Numbered from the stretch's first letter, positions 7,207 to 17,358 are shown. The stretch: 64,000 bases of DNA from Consotaella aegiceratis (GCF_036541425.1 NZ_JAZHFT010000020.1:1-64000); one strand, 5' to 3'. Numbers and translations: made by a program. The notes: generated from the letters alone by a model not told the origin.

Positions 7207-7653
7207 ATGAAAGACGAACGGTCGACAATGCACGAGGAATGTCTCTACCGAATCGGAGACCTTGCAACGGAATTCGGCGTCTCGCACCGTGCGCTTCGCT
7301 TCTACGAGGACAAGGGCCTTATCAACCCCGAACGCCAGGGCAACACGCGGCTCTACAGCCGGCGTGATCGGGCACGGCTGAAGCTGGTTCTGCTCAGCCA
7401 GAAGCTGGGATTCTCGCTGGCGGAAACCAAGCAGATGATCGACTTGCGCGCCCAGCCGGGGGGCGAGCGGCATCAGTTGGAGGTGGTTCTCCAACGTCTG
7501 GACGAACAGCAGCGCGTGCTGCTCGAAGAGTTCGAGGAGATGAAGTCCGCCCTGTCGACGATGGAGCGAACCATCGCTTGCGTGCGTGACAAGCTGAAGT
7601 CGAATTCCCTCGGCACGCAAAGCGAGATCGAAGACGTCTTTACGGCTTGTTGA
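7207..7653 (+). CDS. MerR-family transcriptional regulator
   Basis: A 148-residue regulator. The MerR winged helix-turn-helix covers about residues 10-75 (YRIGDLATEFGVSHRALRFY, then EDKGLINPERQGNTRLYS), followed by a long dimerisation helix (about 85-135). One cysteine in the helix region and one at the C-terminus are not arranged like a metal- or redox-sensing site, so the effector is unknown. ATG starts at 7207 and 7228 are both possible; the first is taken. No adjacent structural gene on the same strand identifies its target. Confidence 0.85.
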   Translation: MKDERSTMHEECLYRIGDLATEFGVSHRALRFYEDKGLINPERQGNTRLYSRRDRARLKLVLLSQKLGFSLAETKQMIDLRAQPGGERHQLEVVLQRLDEQQRVLLEEFEEMKSALSTMERTIACVRDKLKSNSLGTQSEIEDVFTAC

Positions 7654-7840
7654 GGTAAAGCTCCTGGAGCTCGGGCCAAAGCATGTCGATCAGTTCGACG
7701 GCTTGGCGGTGGTTGATGGGTCGGCTGCCGTAAAGGTCGTTGAAGCCCGCTTGCACGAGCCGCTCGAGATCCGCTCGCCAAACGTCAGCCGATGGCGCGG
7801 CGTGATGGCTTGGCGGATTTTCAAGGCCTGTGTCCGTCAC
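7640..7840 (-). CDS. Small conserved-looking hypothetical protein
   Basis: A 66-residue acidic protein containing WRADLERLVQAGFNDLYGSR and ending in LWPELQELYLNKP, predicted helical and soluble. The start is GTG (7838-7840) with GAAGGA five bases upstream, a convincing ribosome binding site. The 3' end overlaps the convergent MerR gene by 14 bp. Function not recognised. Confidence 0.55.
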   Translation of the reverse strand: MTDTGLENPPSHHAAPSADVWRADLERLVQAGFNDLYGSRPINHRQAVELIDMLWPELQELYLNKP

Positions 7841-8127
7841 GTCGATCCTTCCCCGGCGTCTGCTGTTTTCATTCGGGCAAACGCCCGCGGATCGGCCGGC
7901 AGATCGGCCATCTTGCCATCAAGATAGCTGGTTTTGTAAGTTTTCAAACCGAAAAATCAGTGAGCGTGACGGTTTCGTGAGAGGAACGGCACCGGAGCAC
8001 TCGCCGTGAGGCCGGCGACGCGCAGAGCGTCCGTGCGGCAAGGTGGATGATCATTCTGAGGCAAGGCGTACAGCCGAGATCCGGTCGCGCCCGAAGGCTC
8101 TCGCCTCATCATGGCGGTTGGATCCGA

Positions 8128-8167
8128 CAAAAAAGCCCCGCCATCCTCGATCGGGCTGGCGGGGCTT
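8128..8167 (-). terminator. Strong intrinsic terminator without an assigned transcript
   Basis: Minus-strand stem GGCGGGGCT pairing (8158-8166 with 8134-8142, nine perfect pairs) followed by TTTTTT (complement of 8129-8134). It stands 190 bp past the terminator of tRNA-Glu, so a separate short transcript may end here. Confidence 0.65.
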
Positions 8168-8359
8168 CTGGAGGCCAGCGATTACGCAAACGCACCGGCA
8201 TCTGGAGAATGGCTCGGTTGGGTTAACGAGCAATGACCATAGCGCTGGGAAGCGAACAAAGTTTTCGCGCGCACGGGGCGCGGCGCGGCAATGGCAGAGA
8301 CACGGTCGCGGGCTCGCGGAACGTATTCGGCCCTGTCGGGAAGCTTCGCGCCGAACATG

Positions 8360-8384
8360 AAAAAAGCGCCTGTCGGCGCTTTCC
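8360..8384 (-). terminator. Intrinsic terminator of tRNA-Glu
   Basis: AAAGCGCC (8363-8370), loop TGTC, GGCGCTTT (8375-8382), with runs of A and T on both sides, so it can work in both directions. It lies about 20 bp after the tRNA 3' end. Confidence 0.75.
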
Positions 8385-8401
8385 AATGGCATCCGGGCGA
8401 A

Positions 8402-8477
8402 TGGTACTCCCAAGGGGAATCGAACCCCTGTTTCCGCCGTGAGAGGGCGGCGTCCTAGACCGCTAGACGATGGGAGC
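8402..8477 (-). tRNA. tRNA-Glu (anticodon CUC)
   Basis: A 76-nt cloverleaf on the minus strand: acceptor GCTCCCA pairs with TGGGAGT (a G-U at the first pair), the anticodon stem CCGCC/GGCGG encloses loop CTCTCAC with anticodon CTC, and the T-arm has GGTTCGATTCC. Discriminator A and CCA are encoded. Glu identity follows from the CUC anticodon. Confidence 0.95.
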
Positions 8478-8548
8478 GGGCCGGTGCGCGTCGATATAAT
8501 GGGCACCTTGCATCAACGCAAGCGCTTTTCGACGCTGCGACGGGATCG

Positions 8549-8914
8549 TCACCGAGTCTGTTGAAAGTCGTAACGCGCCAGCACCCCGCCGGTGGTCAAA
8601 TCGACCAGGATCAGACCTTCGCCCCCCTCGTGCTCGACGCGGATCAGTGCGCGGTTGCCGTCGAGGGCCATATCGCGCGGCTGGCTCCCGGCAGGCAGTT
8701 CGATGGCCATCGTCCCCGATGGCGTGGCCCGGCCCGCCCCGGCTCCCTCGGACGAGGGTTCGCTCACCTTGTAGACAATGGCGCCGACCACGGTCATAAG
8801 CCCTATCACCATGATGCCGGTCGAGACCGCCAGAAGGCGAACCATGCGCCGACGCAGACGTTCGGCTGCCGGGTCCAGCAGCTTTTCGGTCTCGTCGTCT
8901 TCGTTCATCGTCAT
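8549..8914 (-). CDS. Single-pass membrane protein (DUF6476-like)
   Basis: A 121-residue protein: a short charged N-terminus, a transmembrane helix (about 26-49, LLAVSTGIMVIGLMTVVGAIVYKV), then a periplasmic region with a repeat-like LPAGSQPRDMALDGNRALIRVE and ILVDLTTGGVLARYDF, reminiscent of a single propeller blade. Such proteins sit divergent from rluD in many alphaproteobacteria. The ATG at 8912-8914 is used; another lies two codons later. Function unknown. Confidence 0.75.
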   Translation of the reverse strand: MTMNEDDETEKLLDPAAERLRRRMVRLLAVSTGIMVIGLMTVVGAIVYKVSEPSSEGAGAGRATPSGTMAIELPAGSQPRDMALDGNRALIRVEHEGGEGLILVDLTTGGVLARYDFQQTR

Positions 8915-9007
8915 CGCAAGCCCTGGGAGCATCCTATCGGCACCCGTCCTACAGGCCCGGTTGAGATCGAGGCAAGCCGCTTCGTCGTCGAAGCGGACGC
9001 GGCCGGC

Positions 9008-9964
9008 GTGCGCCTCGACCGCTTTCTGGCCGAGCGTGTCGGCACCGACTTGTCGCGCAGCCGCATCCAGTCGCTCATCGAGGCCGGCGCCGTGACCATC
9101 GCGGACGCGATCGTCCGGTTGCCCCGGCACAAGGTGGCGGCCGGCGATGCCGTCGCCATCGTCGTGCCGGAGCCCGAGGATCCAATGCCTCAGCCCGAGG
9201 CGATCCCGCTCAGTGTCCTGTTCGAGGACGACGCGCTGATCGTCATCGACAAGCCGGCCGGAATGGTTGTCCATCCCGCGCCGGGCAACTGGACGGGAAC
9301 GCTGGTCAACGCGCTGATCGCCCATTGCGGCGAGAGCCTCTCGGGGATCGGCGGGGTGCGGCGGCCCGGGATCGTGCATCGCCTCGATAAGGACACCAGC
9401 GGCGTCATGGTCGTGGCCAAGTCCGACGTGGCCCATCGCGGCCTTGCCGAGCAGTTTGCCGCGCACGGCCGCGACGGTCGCCTGGAACGGTCCTATCAAG
9501 CCGTGGTCTGGGGGATCCCCTCCCCCGCAGTCGGCACGATCGACGCGCCGCTCGGCCGCTCCAGCGCCGATCGCACCAAACGAACGGTCAGCCCCTCCGG
9601 CCGCGCCGACGCGCGCCATGCGGTGACCCGCTACCACGTTCTGCAATCCCTCGGGTCCGATATTGCCAGTCTCGTCCAATGCCGGCTGGAAACCGGGCGC
9701 ACCCACCAGATCCGCGTGCACATGGCCCATATCGGCCATCCGCTCGTCGGTGACGATGTCTATGGCGCGGGATTTCGAACCAAGGCCAACAAACTGGATC
9801 CCGCGAGCGCCCTGCAGTTGGCCGCCTTCAGGAGGCAGGCGCTGCACGCCTTCCGCCTGGCCTTCGTTCACCCTGTAACCGGCCAACGCCTTGCATTCGA
9901 AACAAAAATTCCTTTCGACATGCAGGAACTTGTTATTGCCCTCGATAGTTCCTATCTTGTCTAA
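9008..9964 (+). CDS. rluD: RluA/RluD-family 23S rRNA pseudouridine synthase
   Basis: An S4-like RNA-binding domain (VRLDRFLAERVG) leads into the catalytic domain with RPGIVHRLDKDTSGVMVVAK, where the Asp of HRLDKDTSG is the nucleophile, and ends with LETGRTHQIRVH. RluD modifies helix 69 of 23S rRNA (positions 1911/1915/1917 in E. coli numbering). The first ordinary start codon in frame is GTG at 9008. However, the in-frame sequence EIEASRFVVEADAAG just upstream looks like family sequence, so the true start may be a non-standard codon such as ATC at 8936. Head-to-head with the small membrane protein gene; rpoH follows 196 bp downstream. Confidence 0.9.
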   Translation: MRLDRFLAERVGTDLSRSRIQSLIEAGAVTIADAIVRLPRHKVAAGDAVAIVVPEPEDPMPQPEAIPLSVLFEDDALIVIDKPAGMVVHPAPGNWTGTLVNALIAHCGESLSGIGGVRRPGIVHRLDKDTSGVMVVAKSDVAHRGLAEQFAAHGRDGRLERSYQAVVWGIPSPAVGTIDAPLGRSSADRTKRTVSPSGRADARHAVTRYHVLQSLGSDIASLVQCRLETGRTHQIRVHMAHIGHPLVGDDVYGAGFRTKANKLDPASALQLAAFRRQALHAFRLAFVHPVTGQRLAFETKIPFDMQELVIALDSSYLV

Positions 9965-10163
9965 GTGACGGAATGCGGCCACAATTATGCGTGATGGCGC
10001 GAGTTGCGAGCGAGAAATTCCCGCATCGGCCGCAATTGCGACGAGAAATAAGTCGACATCATTTCAGGCTTGAAAAATTGAGCGCGAATTGGCCCGTCGG
10101 CAATTCGCGCAGCTAAACCGGCTTCGGTTCCGAAGCGGTTCTATCTATGGAGGGTGCATTATG

Positions 10164-11066
10164 GCCCAAATGAATTTGCCGAGCATTGCATCCGGCGAAG
10201 GCGGATTGTCCCGCTATCTGGAAGAGATTCGGCGGTTTCCGATGCTGGAGCCGCAGGAAGAATACATGTTGGCCAAGCGCTACGCCGAGCATGGCGACCG
10301 CGACGCCGCGCACCGGCTGGTGACCAGCCATCTGCGCCTGGTAGCCAAGATCGCCATGGGCTATCGCGGCTACGGCCTGCCCGTCGGCGAGGTCATCTCG
10401 GAAGGCAATGTCGGCCTGATGCAGGCGGTCAAGCGCTTCGATCCCGAACGCGGCTTCCGTCTGGCCACCTATGCGATGTGGTGGATCAAGGCCTCGATCC
10501 AGGAATACATCCTGCGTTCGTGGAGCCTCGTGAAGATGGGCACCACCGCCAACCAGAAGCGTCTGTTCTTCAATCTGCGCAAGATGAAGAGCCGTCTTCA
10601 GGCGCTGGAGGAAGGCGATCTGCGTCCCGAGCAGGTCAACGAGATCGCCACTCAGCTCGGTGTCTCGGAAGACGAGGTCGTGTCGATGAACCGCCGGCTC
10701 ACCGGCGACGCCTCGCTCAATGCGCCGATCCGCGCGACGGAAGGTGAATCGGGCGAATGGCAGGATTGGCTCGTCGACCAGTCCGAGAGCCAGGAGGACG
10801 TCCTGGCTCAACAGGACGAGTTGGAGCAGCGCCGCGGCCTGCTGCACAATGCCATGGACGTCCTCAACGACCGTGAGCGTCGAATCTTCGAGGCGCGGCG
10901 CCTGTCGGAGGATCCGCTGACGCTCGAGGCTCTCTCGGGCGAATTCGACATCAGCCGCGAGCGGGTGCGCCAGATCGAGGTCCGGGCCTTCGAAAAGGTA
11001 CAGAAGGCCGTGCGCGATTCGGCAGCCCAGGTCGAACGCCAGTCGCTGGAGGCGGCGGAGGCCTGA
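10164..11066 (+). CDS. rpoH: RNA polymerase heat-shock sigma factor RpoH
   Basis: A sigma-70-type factor of about 300 residues starting at MAQMNLPS; the ATG is at 10161-10163 or four residues later, with GGAGGG six bases upstream. Region 2 carries AHRLVTSHLRLVAKIAMGYR and RFRLATYAMWWIKASIQEYI-type sequence, the RpoH box QKRLFFNLRKMK is present, and region 4.2 has LTLEALSGEFDISRERVRQIE. It directs transcription of chaperone and protease genes after heat and membrane-protein stress; in Rhizobiales several paralogues usually occur. A strong bidirectional terminator follows 78 bp after the stop. Confidence 0.95.
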   Translation, partial: AQMNLPSIASGEGGLSRYLEEIRRFPMLEPQEEYMLAKRYAEHGDRDAAHRLVTSHLRLVAKIAMGYRGYGLPVGEVISEGNVGLMQAVKRFDPERGFRLATYAMWWIKASIQEYILRSWSLVKMGTTANQKRLFFNLRKMKSRLQALEEGDLRPEQVNEIATQLGVSEDEVVSMNRRLTGDASLNAPIRATEGESGEWQDWLVDQSESQEDVLAQQDELEQRRGLLHNAMDVLNDRERRIFEARRLSEDPLTLEALSGEFDISRERVRQIEVRAFEKVQKAVRDSAAQVERQSLEAAEA

Positions 11067-11143
11067 CGCTCTTCCGCGCCGGCCCAGCCAGCGCATACAT
11101 GCTTCACCTTTCGCCATTACGGTCGTGAAGCAGCGGAACATCA

Positions 11144-11183
11144 AAAAAAGCCGGCCCCGCAATGCGAAGGCCGGCTTTTTTTG
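11144..11183. terminator. Bidirectional intrinsic terminator between rpoH and a convergent gene
   Basis: AAAAAAAGCCGGCC (11144-11157) and GGCCGGCTTTTTTT (11170-11183) are perfect complements around a 12-base loop, giving T-runs on either strand. It closes rpoH on the plus strand and the proline-rich protein gene on the minus strand. Confidence 0.85.
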
Positions 11184-11213
11184 TGACGTCGAGGAAGAGT
11201 GGCGATCGAGCCG

Positions 11214-13271
11214 TCAGGTCTTGGCGGCCCAGGCGTCCAAGGCCTGGCTGAAGACTCGGTCGCCGGGGATGCCCTTCTCGACCGAAATCAGCGCACGGCG
11301 GCCGTTCGAATAGGCCAGCGGAATATCGATCCACTCCTGGTTCTTCAGAAGCTGAAGGTTGGTTTCGATCGCTTCGTCCAAATCGTTGAGGGCGATGATG
11401 AAAAAGCCGTCCGAGATCTTGCCGGCGACGCCCACCAGCGGCTCGCCGCGCGACTGTTCGGTCGGCTTCAGCGCCAGCCGCTGCACGTTGGCGATCTGGC
11501 CGCCGGCAAAGTCCGAGGGCACGTCGAAGGTCAGCTCGATCACATGGCTGGCCGGCAGCGTCACGTCCGTATTGCGCCGGATCATCATCGTCATCTTGAT
11601 GTTTTCCTCGGGCACGTCGGCCACGGCGCGGATGGCCGGCTCGGTCTTGCCGCCATCGTCCGAGGCCTCCTGAACGAGGCTCCAGACGACCTGGCCGCTG
11701 TGCTGAGTCGCCGGCGCGCTCTCCGAGCGCTCCTCGTAGAACATCACCTGCTGGGCCACCGGCACGGCCTGGGCCTGCGGGCCGGTCGACGGCTGAACGG
11801 CCGCCGTGGCGGCCGGCGCCTCCTCGGCCTCATCCGCCTCATCCGGATCCGGCTTTACCTCGGCGGGCTCTTCGGTCTGCGACGGCTCGGGCGCGGCCGG
11901 CGTCGCGGCCAGACCAGGCACCGGTTCGACCAGCGGCTCCGGCGAGGCAGCGGCGATGTTCGTTCCTTCGTCGAAGGCGTTGCTTGAGTCCACCGCCGGC
12001 CCCTCGTCCACCTCCGTACCGTCGGGCAGAAGCCTCTGGGTGAAGCGGCGGTTCGAATCCGGCTGCGGCTGCGGCGTCTCGACGGCGGCGACGTCGGTGG
12101 AGGGCTCGGCCTGCGGCGCGCTGTCGGTCTCGGCTTCGGGCGCCGCGGGCTCGGAGGGCGGGGGCGGCACCATTGGTGCCGGCTCATCGGCGGGCTCTTC
12201 GCTAGGTGTCGGCGTCGAAGGCACGACGTTGGGAGCCGCCTGCGGCGGCGTACCCGTCGCCACCTCCTGCGGCCGTTGATCCGAGTCGATCAGATAGCCC
12301 TGCCACAGGTCGCGCGTGACCCAGGCCGCCGCGCCGGCGCCGATCAAAAGCAGGACGACGACCAGCCCCACCATGAGGCCGCGGGCAGACGAGCGCCGAA
12401 CGGCGCGCGGGCCTTCCATATCGGCGGGCGGAATGCCCTCCGATCGATAGACGTCGTCGTCCTCGTCGTCATAGACCTCGTCGCGATCCTCGGGCTCCGC
12501 CTCGTAGGCCTCGGACGGATAGCGGTTCTCCATCCCGCTGACGGCATAGGGATGGGACTCCGGAAGATAGTTCTCCGGCTCCTCCGGCTCGGTATCGAAG
12601 ACGGCGACGCCGGAGTCCGGTTCGTCCCGATCCTCATAGGGGCCGGTGGGTTCGTAGGGATCGGCGGGCTGGTATTCGCGGGATGTGCTACGGCCTTCGG
12701 GCACCCGCGTTTCGTTCCAACCGGCATCGTCCGCCGGCTCGGGCCGCGATTCGGGATGTCGGGCGGCCCAGGACGGTGGCGCGCCGGCGGGACGGGATGC
12801 CTCGGCCGCGGGCTCTGCGCGCGCCGGCGCCACAGGATTGGGCGACCTCGGCATCGGAGGTGGCGCCGGGGTGGATACCGGCTCGTCGTGCGACGGCACC
12901 GGCCGCCTTACCGGCGCGGCCGGTGGCGGCGGAGCCGCAGTTCTCGGCTCGACGATCGGCGCAGGCACAACCGGCACGTCCTGCGGCTCGGGCTCCGGCT
13001 CCGGCTTCGGCTTCGGCTTCGGCTTCGGCGCCGGTTCAGGCTCGGACGGCGCGGCCTCGAGGGCAAGGTAGTGGTCTTCGGTCTCGCCGATCGCCTCTTC
13101 CAGCGCGGTGAGGCGCGCCTCGGCCACGCCGTCCGGCAGCGGCGGATTGGCCGCTTCGATCTGTCGCACGATGGCGGCCCGGGCCTTTTCGTAAACCTTG
13201 GCCCGAAGCTGCGGCGTCGCGTTTGGAAGCCCGTCGATGGTCTTGCGCAGAACCGCGCCCAAGTCCGCCAT
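11214..13271 (-). CDS. Large Pro/Glu-rich single-pass membrane protein
   Basis: A 685-residue protein. Residues 1-75 are helical and charged; about 75-290 are low-complexity Pro/Glu/Lys/Ala, including a (Lys/Glu-Pro)n tract; a transmembrane helix lies near 295-320 (GLMVGLVVVLLLIGAGAAAW); a second Pro/Glu-rich stretch leads to a folded C-terminal domain (about 500-685) with ELTFDVPSDFAGGQIANVQRL. The topology suggests a cytoplasmic N-terminus and periplasmic C-terminus. Homologues are usually found between rpoH and purA in Rhizobiales. No catalytic motif is visible. The long acidic tracts resemble TolA-type spacers, but I see no TolA homology. Confidence 0.8.
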   Translation of the reverse strand: MADLGAVLRKTIDGLPNATPQLRAKVYEKARAAIVRQIEAANPPLPDGVAEARLTALEEAIGETEDHYLALEAAPSEPEPAPKPKPKPKPEPEPEPQDVPVVPAPIVEPRTAAPPPPAAPVRRPVPSHDEPVSTPAPPPMPRSPNPVAPARAEPAAEASRPAGAPPSWAARHPESRPEPADDAGWNETRVPEGRSTSREYQPADPYEPTGPYEDRDEPDSGVAVFDTEPEEPENYLPESHPYAVSGMENRYPSEAYEAEPEDRDEVYDDEDDDVYRSEGIPPADMEGPRAVRRSSARGLMVGLVVVLLLIGAGAAAWVTRDLWQGYLIDSDQRPQEVATGTPPQAAPNVVPSTPTPSEEPADEPAPMVPPPPSEPAAPEAETDSAPQAEPSTDVAAVETPQPQPDSNRRFTQRLLPDGTEVDEGPAVDSSNAFDEGTNIAAASPEPLVEPVPGLAATPAAPEPSQTEEPAEVKPDPDEADEAEEAPAATAAVQPSTGPQAQAVPVAQQVMFYEERSESAPATQHSGQVVWSLVQEASDDGGKTEPAIRAVADVPEENIKMTMMIRRNTDVTLPASHVIELTFDVPSDFAGGQIANVQRLALKPTEQSRGEPLVGVAGKISDGFFIIALNDLDEAIETNLQLLKNQEWIDIPLAYSNGRRALISVEKGIPGDRVFSQALDAWAAKT
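12985..13032. repeat. Hexanucleotide tandem repeat inside the proline-rich gene
   Basis: Seven GGCTNN units in a row (GGCTCG, two GGCTCC, four GGCTTC) then GGCGCC, read on the plus strand. On the coding strand they give the alternating (Lys/Glu)-Pro tract. Units of six keep the frame, so slippage would change spacer length without breaking the gene. Confidence 0.7.
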
Positions 13272-13311
13272 GGATTGCAGTCACTCGCCTGTACTTGAAA
13301 GGGTTAGAACC

Positions 13312-14601
<1,290 letters not shown>

Positions 14602-14796
14602 GGTGTCTCCTCCGGGCGGCGGTGCGCCCGATGTCCGCGCGTTACGGCAAAGCTTATAGTGAAGGCTGCGCCGCGACGCGAGCCGGCAAGCCGTCTTCTT
14701 TGCCGCGGCTCACCGATTTCCCGTTTTCGGCGATCGAGGTGTGTCCGGTGCCGCTTCATGGGTTGCGGCGCCGCGATAGACGGCTAAACGGGAGCG

Positions 14797-15735
14797 ATGT
14801 TGTCCCGCATGCGCCATCCCTACGTCCTTCTGGTCTTCACCACGCTCTTCTGGGGCGGCAACGCGATCGCCGGCAAGCTTGCCGTCGGCCACGTCTCGCC
14901 GATGATGCTGACCCTGCTGCGCTGGTCGCTGTCGGTGGCGCTGATCGCGCCCTTCGCGCTCGGGCATGTGCGCCGCGATTGGCCGATGATCCTGCCGCGC
15001 CTGCCGGTGCTGTTCGCGCTGGGCGCCACCGGCTTCACCCTGTTCAATGCCATCTTCTACGTGGCGGTGACCTACACCACCGCCATCAACGTGACGATCG
15101 AGCAGTCGGCGATGCCGCTCATCGTCTTTCTCGGCAATTTCGTGCTGTTTCGGGCACGCGTGGCGCCGCTCCAGATCGCTGGCTTCGCTTTGACGCTGGT
15201 CGGCGTGATGCTGACAGCGTCGCACGGCGAACTGCGGACGCTGCTCGCCCTCGAACTCAATCGCGGCGACGCGATCATGATGATCGCCGTCTTCGTCTAT
15301 GCCGCCTATACGGTGGGGCTCCGGTTTCGCCCCCCGATCCATTGGCTGAGCCTGATTTTTATGCTGGCGGCAAGCGCCTGGATCGCCGCCATCCCCTTCG
15401 CCGCCTTCGAATGGTGGAGCGGCAACGCGCGACTGCCGGATGCCCAGGGCTTCGCCGTCGGCCTCTACACCAGCGTCTTCGCCTCGCTGCTGGCACAGAC
15501 GCTCTACATCCAGGGTGTCGGATCGATCGGTGCGAATCGAGCGAATCTCTTCGTCAATCTCGTGCCGATCTTCGGCGCGGCCCTGTCGGTCATCGTCCTT
15601 CGCGAGGAGCTTCAGCTCTATCACGTCGCCGCCCTCGCCTTCGTCCTGTGCGGCATCACGCTGGCCGAGCATGCCGGACGGAGAAACGCCCAGCCGGACG
15701 CGAAAACGGCGCCCCACCCGCGCGGGACGCCGTAA
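14797..15735 (+). CDS. EamA/DMT-superfamily transporter
   Basis: A 312-residue inner-membrane protein with about ten hydrophobic helices arranged as two EamA repeats (1-140 and 155-295); the first begins LLVFTTLFWGGNAIAGKLAVG, typical of RhaT/YdcZ-like drug and metabolite exporters. Substrate unknown. GGGAG precedes the ATG at 14797 closely; a second ATG lies four codons in. The gene converges on serA, with 30 bp between stops. Confidence 0.88.
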   Translation: MLSRMRHPYVLLVFTTLFWGGNAIAGKLAVGHVSPMMLTLLRWSLSVALIAPFALGHVRRDWPMILPRLPVLFALGATGFTLFNAIFYVAVTYTTAINVTIEQSAMPLIVFLGNFVLFRARVAPLQIAGFALTLVGVMLTASHGELRTLLALELNRGDAIMMIAVFVYAAYTVGLRFRPPIHWLSLIFMLAASAWIAAIPFAAFEWWSGNARLPDAQGFAVGLYTSVFASLLAQTLYIQGVGSIGANRANLFVNLVPIFGAALSVIVLREELQLYHVAALAFVLCGITLAEHAGRRNAQPDAKTAPHPRGTP

Positions 15736-15765
15736 CCCGTTAAACCGGATCGGATCGATCCGATC

Positions 15766-17358
15766 TCAGATGTCGAAGACCAGGGGCTTGGCCTGACCGA
15801 TCGCGTCGAGCGCGCGGATCTGCGCCAAAAACGCCTCGCTCGGCTCCTCGTCGAGGTAGAGCAGCGCGATGGCGTTGCCGCCCTGCTCGTCGCGGCCCAG
15901 CTGGAAGTTGGCGATGTTGACGCCGTTCTTGCCGAAGGTCATGCCGAGCTGGCCGATGACGCCCGGCGTGTCCTGGTTGGTCGTGTAGAGCATGTAGCGC
16001 CCGACTTCGGCCTCCATGTTGATGCCCTTGATCTGGATGAAGCGGGGCTTGCCGTCCTGGAAGCAGGTGCCGGCGATGGAGCGCGTCTGCTTCTCCGTCT
16101 TCACCGTCACCTTGATGTAGCCGTCGAAGACGCCGGTCTTGTCGCGGCGCACTTCCGAGAGCCTGATGCCCCGTTCCTTCGCCATGATCGGCGCCGAGAC
16201 CATGTTGACCGTCTGGACCAGGGGTTTCAGCAACCCGGCCAGCGCCGCGCTGGTCAGCGCCTTGGTGTTCATCGAGGCCGGCGCGCCGTCATAGAGGATT
16301 TCGACTTCCTCGATCGGGTTTTCCGTCACCTGGCCGGTAAACGACCCCAGGATTTCCGCCAGACGCACGAAGGGCGTCAGAATAGGCGCCTCCTCGGCGG
16401 TGATCGACGGCATGTTCAGCGCGTTGGAGACCGCGCCGTCGACCAGATAGTCCGCCATCTGCTGGGCGACCTGCAGGGCGACGTTCTCCTGCGCCTCCTG
16501 GGTCGAAGCGCCCAGATGCGGCGTGCAGACGACGTTGTCGAGGCCGAAGAGCGGGCTCTCCTTGGCGGGCTCGGTTTCGAACACGTCGATGCCGGCGCCG
16601 GCCACCTTGCCGCTCTTCAGGGCTTCGACCAGATCCGCCTCGACCACGAGGCCGCCGCGGGCGCAGTTGATGATCCGCACGCCGTCCTTCATCTTCGCGA
16701 TCCCCGCCGCGTCGATGATGCCACGGGTCTTGTCGGTCAGCGGCGTGTGCAGCGTGATGAAGTCGGCGCGCTTGAACAGGTCGTCGAGTTCGACCTTCTC
16801 CACGCCGAGCTGCGCGGCACGCTCCGCCGACAGGAAGGGATCGAAGGCAACCACCTTCATCTTCAACCCGACGCCGCGCGTCGCCACGATCGAGCCAATA
16901 TTGCCGCAGCCGATGATGCCCAGCGTCTTGCCGGTGATCTCGACGCCCATGAAGCGGTTCTTTTCCCACTTGCCGGCCTGGGTGGAGGCATCGGCCGCCG
17001 GCAGTTGCCGGGCCAGCGCGAACATCAGTGCGATGGCGTGTTCGGCCGTCGTGATGGAGTTGCCGAAGGGCGTGTTCATCACGATGATACCCTTGCGGGA
17101 AGCGGCGGGAATGTCGACGTTGTCGACCCCGATGCCGGCGCGGCCGATCACCTTCAGCCGGTCGGTCGCTGCGATGACCTTTTCCGTCACCTTGGTGGCG
17201 GAGCGGATGGCAAGGCCATCATATTCGCCGATGATCTCCAGCAGCTTGTCCTTGTCCTTGCCGACGTCGGGCAGATAGTCGACGTCGACGCCGCGATCCT
17301 TGAAGATCTGCACGGCGGTCGTGGAAAGCTTGTCGGAAACGAGAACGCGCGGTGCCAT
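15766..17358 (-). CDS. serA: D-3-phosphoglycerate dehydrogenase
   Basis: A 530-residue long-form SerA, which oxidises 3-phosphoglycerate to 3-phosphohydroxypyruvate with NAD+, opening serine synthesis. Visible are the Rossmann GIIGCGNIG (148-155), INCARGGLV with the substrate-binding Arg, the catalytic His in PHLGASTQEAQENVA, an intervening ASB domain (about 325-450) and a C-terminal ACT domain (YMLYTTNQDTPGVIGQLG), the likely site of serine feedback. It follows serC and alaE on the same strand, 106 bp after alaE. Confidence 0.97.
   Translation of the reverse strand: MAPRVLVSDKLSTTAVQIFKDRGVDVDYLPDVGKDKDKLLEIIGEYDGLAIRSATKVTEKVIAATDRLKVIGRAGIGVDNVDIPAASRKGIIVMNTPFGNSITTAEHAIALMFALARQLPAADASTQAGKWEKNRFMGVEITGKTLGIIGCGNIGSIVATRGVGLKMKVVAFDPFLSAERAAQLGVEKVELDDLFKRADFITLHTPLTDKTRGIIDAAGIAKMKDGVRIINCARGGLVVEADLVEALKSGKVAGAGIDVFETEPAKESPLFGLDNVVCTPHLGASTQEAQENVALQVAQQMADYLVDGAVSNALNMPSITAEEAPILTPFVRLAEILGSFTGQVTENPIEEVEILYDGAPASMNTKALTSAALAGLLKPLVQTVNMVSAPIMAKERGIRLSEVRRDKTGVFDGYIKVTVKTEKQTRSIAGTCFQDGKPRFIQIKGINMEAEVGRYMLYTTNQDTPGVIGQLGMTFGKNGVNIANFQLGRDEQGGNAIALLYLDEEPSEAFLAQIRALDAIGQAKPLVFDI

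Larger units (their letters stand above)
7841..8401. other. Gene-poor stretch between the small protein gene and tRNA-Glu
   Basis: Short open frames here look random in composition and have no ribosome binding sites. What can be supported is the promoter region of the small minus-strand gene at the left, two intrinsic terminators pointing left (8128-8167 and 8357-8386) and an AT-richer patch near 7915-7980. The outer terminator has no known gene feeding it. Confidence 0.5.

Noticed and set aside
8051..8506. Minus-strand frame across tRNA-Glu
   Set aside because: It reads straight through the tRNA and its terminator; no protein features.
9965..10160. Sigma-32 promoter upstream of rpoH
   Set aside because: A CTTGAA element is present near 10070, but no CCCCAT-like -10 element at the right spacing.
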